This document shows positions 1 through 9,615 of a DNA stretch of 64,000 nucleotides, piece by piece; the stretch's first letter is position 1, and every line of letters begins with the position of its first letter. The notes below the pieces were generated by a model. That model ran no database searches. It was not told the DNA's origin and saw only the letters and a list, made by a program, of their open reading frames with translations. The DNA comes from Glaciozyma antarctica PI12 (lineage: Eukaryota; Basidiomycota; Microbotryomycetes; Kriegeriales; Camptobasidiaceae): NCBI GenBank assembly GCA_002917775.1, contig KZ627155.1:114522-178521 (forward strand). Direction: 5' to 3'. Made by a program: the position numbers and the translations under genes.

Positions 1-1540
1 CAATCAAACAGGCCTTTGAAGCGGTACCACTCTCAATGCCACCCAAACATCTGCTTGTACAGGTTACCTAGCCCCTATTTGACCAAGGCCGCCATTTGCA
101 AGGACTGCGCCCTTTGCCTGCGGAGAGTGGGAGGCCGGTCGATAGCTGCCCCGAGTGGCGGGGACTCTCAAGCAGACCTTGGGAGATTTGTTTAGTGTAG
201 CTTCGAAGTCGACGTTGCCTGAGGTTTCTCTCCAGCCTAGCTGACGAGAACCTCAGGAATCCAAACGCACACCTTGGTCCTGTCCTCGCTGCCGCTCTAG
301 TGTTGGCTCTTTAACCCAGAGCCTTCCACCATTAACCATTTGATTACACCTTTGCCGCCCGCAACTTCATCACCATTTGGCACCGGGACCTACAACTCTA
401 GCTGTCATCCTCGACTCAACTCTCACATCTCCATTGCGACCACCCTCACATCCGCTTTTCCACTCAGCAATCACATGACTCCTGACTGCTCAACAGATGT
501 CTCTTCAAGACTAATGCCACCATCATCTCCTTGAAACTCTTGAGGTAGACGTGGGCTTTATTGTGCAGCTTCAGTCTGGGGTTGGAGGGTCTGCCTCTTC
601 AAAGGAGCACAGGGGAAGTTGACGGGAGGTAGCGAGGTGGGCAGAGGCTGAAGTTGTGAGGTTATTGATTAGCTCTCTCTCAAAATCGAAGTTGCGGTCC
701 TGCTGCTGCTCGAGATCCCAAGGTGTAAATGTGATGGATTCAAAAGGGGGGAGACGGAGGGAGGGCTGTTTTATAGGTGTGCGGGGGTTTAACCGAGGGG
801 AGTGCAGACTTTGATTTGAGGGGAGGACTAAACCATCACGCTGCTTCTATATTCAATCTGATCCTGTGGTATCGTCGTGCAATCCCCCTTCCATCTATAA
901 ATGTATCGCAAGGCCGAGACGGCAGGGGAAGGAGGGAAGGAATGCCGAGGGCGGTGGGAGAATGGGTGCCGGCGGGGAGTTAGGGGTTTTGGGGTTGAAC
1001 GGGAGGGGAGTCAAGGGTGATTTGGGGGTAGGGAAAGACGTTGGGGGAGGTCTGGACCGTGACAGAGACTTTTGGGGTACTGAGGTGGCAAGGTACAAGG
1101 AGAGTCCGGGAGGGAGTCACTGATGGCGGTTAAAAGATGAAGGGTGTTGTGGTGAACTGGGCCGGAAGAGGGTGGTGATGGGAAGGTGGGGGGAGGAGGG
1201 GAGGCCAGAGGAAGAGGGGAGGGGGGAGATAGGGGCTCTTCGGCGGTGCTCCGTAACTGCTCGTTGTGTGAGGGACTGGCAACCTGGGAGAGCTTCCGTC
1301 TGGGGGCTGAGGACAGATCAAGAGCTGGTTTTGTGTGGAAGAGGGCGTCAAGCCTCTGAACTCAGCCGGTGCGGACCCAGGGATCCATCCACCCACCACA
1401 AGAGCAGCGCGATGACTGGAGCCCTCAGTTCCAGCACCTTGCCACCCAAACCTCAGCCCCAAATGCTCTCAGGGCAAGGACCTAACATGGAAGAGCGATG
1501 CGAGCGAAATGTACACCAACCCAACTGCCTTGCAAGCTCG
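1..1540. other. Gene-free left flank
   Basis: No reading frame here shows family motifs, a credible exon series or codon use like the genes further right. The longest open frames are proline/serine-rich or glycine-rich by-products of purine-rich tracts (about 740-1220). I see no RNA gene or terminal repeat. Confidence 0.6.
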
Positions 1541-4500
1541 CTACTTCTTCTCCTTCGGCACTGCGAACTTCCGCTTCTTCAACAAAGGTTCGCGCGTGAT
1601 TCCTCGGCCTTCGTCGTCATTTTTGAACGCGTTGCTGGTGTTGACAAGGCTCCTGTCCTTCCTCACGAGCTTAATCTCGCACGGTGCCTTCACCGTGATT
1701 GTTCCGACGTTCCTCCAGTAGCGTAGGTAGACGTCCAAGCTCCAACCTCCTGCCATGCGAGTCGTATCGGGATCGTATCCCACGGAGAGGTAGAAGCAGC
1801 ATCCACCGATTCGGACGCCATGGCCGTCGAGCTCCGGACGTCCGGCCTCGACGAGGAGTTTGTTCGCGTGGTTGACAAGGTGTTTCGCTGTGAGCTGTAG
1901 AAACTGGGATTTGACGTTGCAAGTTTGATAGGCAAAGAGGGCTCGGTTGGAGGGAGGGAGGTTTCGCACAAGGTGGTTCTTGAGAGCGGCAAGAGGGTCA
2001 AGGTGTGGGTCTGCCGATTGGGGGAATACGAAGACGTCTCGACCTTTCCCTTTGTTCGCCTTGTCCCAGGGGAGGTGGATGACGGTGTGCTCTGGGAGTT
2101 CGGAGGTGGCAAAGAAGAAGGTGATGTTGTTGTTGATTGAGGTGTTGAACTTCAGGCTGAAGGTCTTTGTTGTCTTGACGGTGACCTCCGCGATTTGGCA
2201 CATCACGTGGAAGGTGAGGAGGAGGGAAGCGACGAAGGCAACTTCTCCTGCGTCGCTGAAATTGATGCACTCAACGATTGCGATGAGGTGCTCGGTGGGG
2301 AGCTTGCGCCTGAGATCCTTCACGTCCGGCTGAATGTTCTTCATCTTGTTCTGGATAATACGCCACTCCTTCTCGGGGAGGACAAGCTTGTTTCCATGAA
2401 GGGCGTTCCAGAAGCTGATTGACGTGAAGTACCTCGTGATTGTCTTCCAGCGCTTCGAGCCCGCAATAGTGGCAAGGAGATGACAACTTTGGGAGAGGAA
2501 GGGAGGCGGAGGGGGACGTTGATCTCCTGTTCGTTGCAGAATTCCGGGAATCGGAGGACGTTTCTGGCGTAACCTTCAAGGGTGGGCTTGACGATGGCGT
2601 GATTCAAGACGTCGCAGCGAGCTCGGTGTCCCTTTCGTGAGAAGGACGGTGCGTCGGGAGGTATCGACGCGGGGCCGAGTAGGAAGAGTCGTTTGTCATG
2701 AGGAAGGGAGGAGGTGAATTCAGTGTTGAGCCTGGCCGCCGCTGGTGTCGTTTTGACCCAGTCCCAGGAGGTCGAAAACTTCGGTTCCTCTACAAGGATG
2801 TCGCGGTGCCTGTCGAGGGTGAGATTGAGCTTGGCTGCGAAGGTCTGCTTCGGAGGAATGTTTGGCAGTGAGGTGTTGTTGCGAGCTACTGTTTCCGATG
2901 AGACGTCCGCGATTCGGATGGATTCGTCCATGAGAGCCGTATCCGACTGCTGGAGGAGGTACGCGCGGTCGACCATCCCGTTGTTTGAGGCAGCTTCGTG
3001 CGAGACTTGTACGAAGGAATGGGAGCATAGGAGTGTGTCGAGATTGTTCGAGGCAAATTCGAACTTGGCCACGACTTGCAGGGAGGACGAGTCGACGGGG
3101 GAGGGAGATCTGGTGGGCTGCGCGGTCGGTTCGTTGGGTGGAGCGGCTACCGTACTGGTGTGGACTGGGCTATTCGATCCGGGTCCTCCTCCGCTGCCGT
3201 CCTTGGGGTAGTGGGTGAAGATGCGAGCTGTGGGAGGTCCTAGTCTGAGGATTCGCTGAGGCTGTTGACCTTGAGGGGCGTAATCCCTTGGGGGTCAAGC
3301 TCCATCCGATCGCGGTAGTTGGGCTTGTGGGTTGAGCCGAGTTCGGGGGAAGGGGCGCGAAGGCGAGGCCTCAGCGAGGTCGGGAGACTTGCTGCGGCGT
3401 TCGCTTTGGGGAGCTTGCAGAGGTGGCGAGGCGTTCATATCGTCGTCGGAGCTTTGGAGAGAAGTATGGCCCTGGAGTGGAGGAGCGGTGAAGGTTCCCG
3501 GCTCCGAGGAGTCATCGAAGTCGCTCATGCTTACGTTGTTGAGGTCAGTCACTGCGTTGGGTTCTTGGAGAGCTCCGGGGTAGCTCATTTGCTGAGCTTG
3601 GTGGGAGCTAGCGAGACATGTTGGAGTCGAGATGGGAAGGAAAGCTTGCGTGAGACGAGAACTTGGGTCCTGACTACTTCCGCGGAGCCGACTGCAAGGG
3701 TACTGACTGACCATGTTTCGAAAGGGGTAGCTAAGCAATCCTCACAGTTGCGGTCCTCCTGCGACTCCTCATGGGGGTACTAACGTCGAAGGGGAAGGCA
3801 GAGTATTGGGAGGGACTTTCGTTGCGGGATGCGGGGTCTGCGGGGTTCTGGGCTGATTCAACATACTCCATCCGAATCTGAAGGTTGTTGACCACTGCCA
3901 TCTCGTTCATTCGGTAAACGACTCGATTCATGAGGCAGTCCCGGCTCCATCCCTTCTCCATCACGCCAATAAAGCCCATATTGTTGCACTCGACAACAAC
4001 GGCGCTATCGCGAGCTCCTAGCGTGATAGCGGCTTCCAGAAGGGCCTCAGACACCCACACTTTGGCGGGACCAATGTTCGCAGCGAGTCGATCGCGCCCG
4101 TTCCCTTCAAGCGGGAAGGACTTGGCGAAGTTGTCAATGACCATTCCGAGTCCGAGATTTGAAGCGTCGGCAGCGAGTTGGAATGGGGAGGTAGCGGGGA
4201 GGTTGGCGAAGGACGAGGTAATGTAAGTGTTTTTGAGGAAGCGTCACCAGTTGTTTAGTTCCTGCCTGACGTCGCGAGGTAGCTCCTTCTTCTGGTGGCG
4301 GTAGTCGGAATTGAGGCTCAACGCGAACGCGAAAAGGTGACGGAGGAACTACCTTCGCACCGTCGCAGTCATTGTGAGGTATCCCGTGAGCTTTTCGACA
4401 TCCTTGAGGCTGAGCTTCGGCGTTGAGAGAGCTTCATGAAGTAGGGGAGGGGGAGAATGCGGGTGCAGGAGATGTATGTTGAGATGTTGTGGGGCATCAA

Positions 4501-4747
4501 CTCGAGAGCGTCCTTGTAGGGGTGGATGAGCTGCGTTTCATCGAGAACTTCGGGGTCGGCCGTCTTCAAAAGGCTCCACTTAGGGCTTCGGCACAGAGAG
4601 AGCGCGATCGGTCGTCGCCTGGCGGACTCCCTCTGTGACGATCAACATAGTGACCCGAGCGAGCTCCTTGTCGCAAGCTGCGGCGGCTTCCAGCGCTTCG
4701 TCACGCCCCTTTGTGAGCTGTGTGATCTGGTCGGCTAAGTCGGCCAT
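1541..4747 (-). mobile_element. Fossil tyrosine-recombinase retroelement, DIRS-like
   Basis: This is a broken retroelement read on the minus strand. Three parts are recognisable in transcription order. The first is a gag-like segment with a coiled-coil-like start (about 4369-4747). The second is an RNase H-like segment (about 3731-4230) with an ADASNLGLG-type strand and the NPADPASR motif typical of the RNase H of DIRS-type elements. The third is a tyrosine recombinase (about 1541-3072) with an HGVRIGG...MAGGWS...YLRYWRN C-terminal box, preceded by a core-binding-like region. No reverse transcriptase core was recognised. The order with a recombinase at the 3' end, and no integrase, points to DIRS-like rather than Gypsy/Copia elements. 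The coding capacity is interrupted in several places, so it is not whole. Recombinase motifs are still clear, suggesting moderate rather than great age. Terminal repeats were not found, so the ends given are those of the recognisable parts. Confidence 0.75.
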
Positions 4748-5765
4748 CAGACTGAGATGCGAGGTTGGTTAGGGAAGGGTAGGGAGTGGTGTGCTTCGAC
4801 CGCCGTTGTCAGTAGACATTTTCGGTGCACGATTTGCGCCCTGAGTTGAGAATCCCCCCTTCGGACGACGTCGTGCTGTGCTCAACCATCATACCTCCGA
4901 GTGGTGCTCCGAGCGGGCATTCTCGGCCGAGAGTTTCACAGAATCCCAAGGATCCGCACAATCCCTCCGAGTCCCTCGTTGGACACTTGAGCCGCTTGCT
5001 CTACGAAATCACCCTTGAGCGGCACCCCTCGGGGATCGTACTTCGACTTGAACGCTTCTGCGAGGTCTCACGGACCCGCCGTTCCCTTTTAGGACGTACT
5101 CGAGTCGGTGGCTCCTGGACTTGGATGGAGTCGCCCTCAAGGCGTGCTCTTGAGGACCCCTCTTCGCTTCAGTGCCCTGGATTCCGCGGATCCCTAGGAA
5201 TCCTACAAACGAACGAGCAGCGCCACTTTTCGCCGCACGGTCTCCTCCCCCCCGAGCTGGTGTCGGGGGACCGAGTCCAGCCGGCTCGAGCTTCCTGGCG
5301 CCTTCCACTTGCAAAAACGTTCCTCGGACTCACGAAAAGACTTGGGAAGTGCTCTAGAAGCGGGGAAGAGCCTGGAGGTGGGCGAAGTGGCAAGGAAGGA
5401 GGGAGAGAGCACCTACCTCTCCGAGGGGAGGTAGCGGACTTGGGGACAAAGTTCGCTCCTCGCAGACTTCGCTCCCTCAGCTAGGATCTCCTCACTGTTT
5501 CGAAGTCTCCCGCGAAGTCAAAGTTGCCGCGCGTGCCGAGGTCGAAATCTTCCTCCTTGTCCTCCTCGAGGTGCACCTCCTCTACGCCCTCCCGCCTCGC
5601 TCGCCACGCCTCCTGGCGCTCCTCCTTATCCGCCTCGCCTCCCGTCGCTCCGCCTGCGCTTCGCCCGACTCCTGCGCTGCGCCGACCCCAAGTCGGAGAG
5701 CATCTCCCACTCGTCCTCGCTTCGGAAGCTCCCGTGGATCCCGATCTCCTCGCTTGCAGATGGCT
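4748..5765. other. Stretch without recognisable gene, flank of the retroelement
   Basis: Several long open frames exist on both strands (for example 4825-5484 plus), but they look like arginine/serine/proline-rich shadow frames of GC-rich DNA and carry no motif I recognise. Part of this stretch may be the non-coding end of the DIRS-like element. It runs directly into the first copy of the 1 kb duplication. Confidence 0.4.
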
Positions 5766-6810
5766 GCCTTGACGGACGACCTGCCCGCCGATGGAGTAGA
5801 GCATGGAGTAGGGCGTGGTAGCGGAGGGAGATGGGAGAAGGGGGAGCGTTAACTTGCCCACCGTTGGGGAGAGGTTGCATGCAGAGGGAGAGTGAGAGGG
5901 AAGGTGTCGGTCGTGCTGAGGGAGGTGCTGCTTGATGTGGGTGTGGCTGCTGCCTGCTGGCTGCTGGCTGGGGGCTGCTGGCTTGAGTGTTGTCAATGAA
6001 GGGAGGGTGCCGCTCCTGCTCATTCCCGCTTCTCGCTCGCTCCCTCCATGGACTTGATCCTCCTCGTCAATCCAGCTGAATTCTACCGCTCCTCGCTTTT
6101 CGTTGCTCCCCTCTCCCTCCACAGAGAAAAGAGAAGAAATACAGTCTATACAAGAGGGCTTGAAAGTGAAAGTGAGAGAACCTCGGCCCACCCGGTCTGC
6201 TCTTCCAAAGCTCTTCCAAACCGCTGCATCCATCCTTTCCCCCTGAGTATGCTTGAAAGGCTGTAGAGGAGCAACAAAGCCTGCGTGATTGAGGCTGAAG
6301 CAGTTGCTCTGCCGCAAGTAGCACTTGAGATGAAGTCAAGGGAGGTTCTCCGAGAGAGGTTGCCTGCCCACTCGCACCAGTCCTCACTCCCTCTCAAGCA
6401 AGCAGCTCAAGCCAGTTTTTGCTCACCTGCCTCCCTGTTTTCTGATAGAGAGCAGCAGCAGAGCATTCCTTCACCTTCCTTGCGGCAGGATGAGTCTCGC
6501 TCGGACTGCCTTGCTGTTTCGGCCAAGATGCTGTGAGCGACGCGCTACGCTCGCATGTCCTCTTCCACGCATTCCTATTTCTCTCTCGCAGCTTAGAGAG
6601 AGCGCGCGGCGTCATTTGCGCAAAAAACCAACGGGCCGCTAGCCCAAAAAAAAAAGCTACGACAGAGATTTGAACTCTGGAGCGCAAGCGCAGGGGCAAA
6701 TTTTAATAGTAAACCCCCGGAATAACCACTATCCGACCGTAGCCTTTTAAAAGGAGGGGGGCCGAAAAATCGCATACCGAGCTCGGCTTTTTGTTCCTTT
6801 AAGTCTTTTT
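5766..6810. repeat. Direct repeat copy 1 (about 1.05 kb)
   Basis: This segment is repeated at 6813-7818. From about 6140 onward the two copies are the same base for base apart from homopolymer lengths. The first 370 bases differ mainly by seven short purine- or pyrimidine-rich blocks, present here and absent in copy 2. The repeat contains no convincing protein gene, although the same meaningless minus-strand frame appears in both copies. Its right part carries a tRNA-like gene. The copy ends exactly at the two-base N gap, which makes an assembly overlap a serious explanation. Confidence 0.9.
6656..6743 (-). tRNA. tRNA-like gene, class II, Ser-like, candidate anticodon ACT (copy 1)
   Basis: The minus strand folds as a tRNA of 88 bases. 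The seven-pair acceptor stem is GCTACGG with TCGTAGC. A D arm containing AGTGGTTA has the same 16-base size as eukaryotic tRNA-Ser. A GGGGT/GCCCC anticodon stem follows. The variable hairpin is GCGC-TT-GCGC. The T arm is CAGAG-TTCAAAT-CTCTG with a good B box. The terminator is a run of T directly after the acceptor. Fitting the anticodon loop requires an 8-base intron after position 37, which gives anticodon ACT. Oddities: the A box is weak, the discriminator base would be T and not the G usual for serine, and serine AGY codons are normally read by GCT. It may be a tRNA pseudogene or tRNA-derived sequence. Confidence 0.6.
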
Positions 6811-6812
6811 NN
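6811..6812. other. Two-base N gap between the direct repeat copies
   Basis: Two undetermined bases lie exactly at the junction of repeat copies 1 and 2. They mark an assembly join or unresolved homopolymer, since the sequence just before is a T run. Confidence 0.95.
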
Positions 6813-7818
6813 GCCTTGACGGACGACCTGCCCGCCGATGGAGTAGAGCATGGAGTAGGGCTGGTAGCGATGGGGAGAAGGGGGAGCGTTAACTTGCCCA
6901 CCGTTGGGAGAGGTTGCATGCAAGTGAGAGGGAAGGTGTCGGTCGTGCTTGCTGCTTGATGTGGGTGTGGCTGCTGCCTGCTGGCTGCTGGCTGGGGGCT
7001 GCTGGCTTGAGTGTTGTCAATGATGCCGCTCCTGCTCATTCCCGCTTCTCGCTCGCTCCCTCCATGGACTTGATCGTCAATCCAGCTGAATTCTACCGGC
7101 TTTTCGTTGCTCCCCTCTCCCTCCACAGAAGAAAAGAGAAGAAATACAGTCTATACAAGAGGGCTTGAAAGTGAAAGTGAGAGAACCTCGGCCCACCCGG
7201 TCTGCTCTTCCAAAGCTCTTCCAAACCGCTGCATCCATCCTTTCCCCCTGAGTATGCTTGAAAGGCTGTAGAGGAGCAACAAAGCCTGCGTGATTGAGGC
7301 TGAAGCAGTTGCTCTGCCGCAAGTAGCACTTGAGATGAAGTCAAGGGAGGTTCTCCGAGAGAGGTTGCCTGCCCACTCGCACCAGTCCTCACTCCCTCTC
7401 AAGCAAGCAGCTCAAGCCAGTTTTTGCTCACCTGCCTCCCTGTTTTCTGATAGAGAGCAGCAGCAGAGCATTCCTTCACCTTCCTTGCGGCAGGATGAGT
7501 CTCGCTCGGACTGCCTTGCTGTTTCGGCCAAGATGCTGTGAGCGACGCGCTACGCTCGCATGTCCTCTTCCACGCATTCCTATTTCTCTCTCGCAGCTTA
7601 GAGAGAGCGCGCGGCGTCATTTGCGCAAAAAAACCAACGGGCCGCTAGCCCAAAAAAAAAGCTACGACAGAGATTTGAACTCTGGAGCGCAAGCGCAGGG
7701 GCAAATTTTAATAGTAAACCCCCGGAATAACCACTATCCGACCGTAGCCTTTTAAAAGGAGGGGGGCCGAAAAATCGCATACCGAGCTCGGCTTTTTGTT
7801 CCTTTAAGTTCTTTTTTT
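6813..7818. repeat. Direct repeat copy 2 (about 1.0 kb)
   Basis: This is the second copy of the segment at 5766-6810. The offset is 1047 bases at its left end and 1005 bases through its right part. The 42-base difference is explained by short GAGGGAG- or CTCCTC-type blocks missing here, plus single-base length changes. Homopolymer runs also differ by one base in several places, for example the A run beside the tRNA-like gene. After 7818 the sequence continues into unique DNA. Confidence 0.9.
7661..7748 (-). tRNA. tRNA-like gene, class II, Ser-like, candidate anticodon ACT (copy 2)
   Basis: All 88 bases match the tRNA-like gene at 6656-6743, including the acceptor stem, D arm, variable hairpin, T arm and candidate 8-base intron. 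The downstream T run is one base shorter than in copy 1. If the duplication is an assembly artefact, only one such gene exists in the genome. Confidence 0.6.
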
Positions 7819-8255
7819 TTTTCATCGTCCTCACACAGCCCATGACCCGGTCTGAGCTCCTGGATTGAACCTACACATCCGCCGTGAAATTGGACGAACC
7901 CCTACGCCTTCCAAATGGAAGCAGTTACAAGATTTTCCCCCCAGCTCAGCATACTTCGCTCCCCCTTCCTTCGGACCGCTGCCTGCCCCAAACACACACT
8001 ATCCAGCATCTCCCGCACCTCGATTCTCCTCCTCCACAGCCGCCATCCACCCAGTCCCCACCTCGAGTCTCACACCCGAACTTCTGCCACCGGCATTGTC
8101 TCCCTTCCCACTCTCGCCGCACCTCTCCCAACTGATCCAGCACTTCAACAACTCCCGCACTCTCCCTCGCTCCCTCTAGCACTATCTCAGCACCGGTTCC
8201 ACCCTTCCCAAGCCCTGGATCGAACCTCCTGCGCCCGCCGCTGCTGGATTATGCT

Positions 8256-8395
8256 CTGAGGTTCCCCGCTCTTGCGAAGACTCCAAAGGAGCGGGCTTCT
8301 ACACCTGGCCTGAGGCCTCCCGCTGCGCGGAAGACTCCTTAGGAGTGCACGTGTAGCAACAGCCTGAGGCTATCATCTGTACCTAGCCTGAGGCT
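8256..8395. repeat. Degenerate 54-base tandem repeat with truncated units
   Basis: Two 54-base units (8256-8309 and 8310-8363) both begin CTGAGG and both carry GAAGACTCC followed by an AAGGAG/TAGGAG block at the same place. Two shorter units starting CTGAGGCT follow at 8364 and 8388. The units have diverged at many positions, so the array is old. Confidence 0.7.
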
Positions 8396-9372
8396 TCTAA
8401 ACCTTCTCTCCTCATCATCGGGAGCGAGCTCCTCCCTGCTCCAGTGGCTCTTCGGGTACCTCCTCCCCACCTTGTCCCTGCCCTTCCACCTCAGAATGCA
8501 ACGCCTCACCTACGACCCCTACATCTTTTACCTGCTGAATCTGCGACACTGCTCATCAAAAGTGACCTACTTTCAGGCTTGCACCCGCTACAAACGCTTC
8601 CGTCTGCGCTTAAATCTCACCAGTGCTGCTCGAGACGGTCGCTTCCACACCTTCCTTGCTCCACTGCTCGACCAAGGCAACTACTTGCACTGGTCATTGC
8701 TGAACCAGCTCACCGCACTCTCAGACCAGTTCTCCACCTCTGTCAACGGCATTCAGCCAGTAGCTTCCCCACTTTGGATAAGCTACTGGGAGTATCACCA
8801 AACGCAGCTTTGCTACCAAAACGCACAGTTCCATTGAGGCTACGACCGACAAATTCTTCACATGTCTCCGGCCTTGGCTCGCTTCTCTCTCTTGTTTTGG
8901 CCCCAGACGTGGATCCTAACTTTAGGCACTCTGCTCATTGCAGTTTGCTGCACGCTCAAGCGCTTGATTACATCCCCACCTCTCGGAACGGTGTTGACTA
9001 TTGCAACTCCTCGGACGGTTTAGGCGTGCCCTGTGGCGCTCATCGTGGTTGGCTTGGAGTTGGAACTCGACTCAATGTGTCCCGCACTTTGGTGTGGTGA
9101 GAGCTGCCGAGGGAGAGACGTTTGGCGAGCCTGAATTTTCGTGCTTTGGGTACAGCTTGTGAGGGAGAGTGGTGCGTAGTTTTGGATGAGAGAGCTGGAC
9201 GGCTGCAGCTATTCTAAAAAGGTGGTACTAAGCCTACCTGCCGCTCTGTTGGCCCTCCCCCCAAGTTCGGGATTAGTTGGAAGAGATTTCCTGAGTGACA
9301 AGCCCCCAGCCGGTCGCAGGCAAACACGGCTCCGGTGAGTCATGAACATTAGCTGTGTTGGAGTGCTGCCTC

Positions 9373-9546
9373 GCTTGAAATAGAGCAGGGCGGAGCGGTA
9401 CTGCTCAGGGGGTCAGCGGTAATACTGTGAGCGGTGGTGTCAAGTAANAATAGAAATTTAGTAGTGTGGAGTGGCTTGAAATAGAGCAGGGCGGAGCGGT
9501 ACTGCTCAGGGGGTCAGCGGTAATACTGTGAGCGGTGGTGTCAAGT
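9373..9546. repeat. 73-base direct repeat around one undetermined base
   Basis: Bases 9373-9445 and 9474-9546 are identical (offset 101). They contain gagcaggg, gcggtactgctcaggggg and gcggtaatactgtgagcggtgg. Between them lie 28 bases including a single N at 9448. A perfect short duplication around an N has the same look as the larger repeat around the NN gap, so an unmerged overlap of two sequence pieces is possible. Confidence 0.85.
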
Positions 9547-9594
9547 TATCTGGCAACAGTTTGAGCGGGATTTGGGGATTTGAGTGGTATTGAG

Positions 9595-9615
9595 AGCGGT
9601 ACCGCCGGTACCGCT
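9595..9615. repeat. 21-base palindrome with CGGTACCG half-sites
   Basis: A ten-base arm, one central base and the reverse-complement arm read agcggtaccg-c-cggtaccgct. Related GCGGTAC/GGTGCCGC words occur nearby (about 9395, 9497 and 11082). CGG...CCG inverted triplets are the type of site bound by fungal Zn2Cys6 factors. No gene start is close enough to assign it a role. Confidence 0.5.

Noticed and set aside
5481-6317. Minus-strand frame of 278 codons, with its first part repeated at 7077-7322
   Set aside because: The repetition is due to the DNA duplication, not to a gene family. The frame breaks differently in the two copies and shows no motif.
8444-9100. Plus-strand open frame of 218 codons
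   Set aside because: Composition is leucine/proline/serine-rich as expected by chance in this DNA. An overlapping frame is equally open, and no family or splice partner was found.
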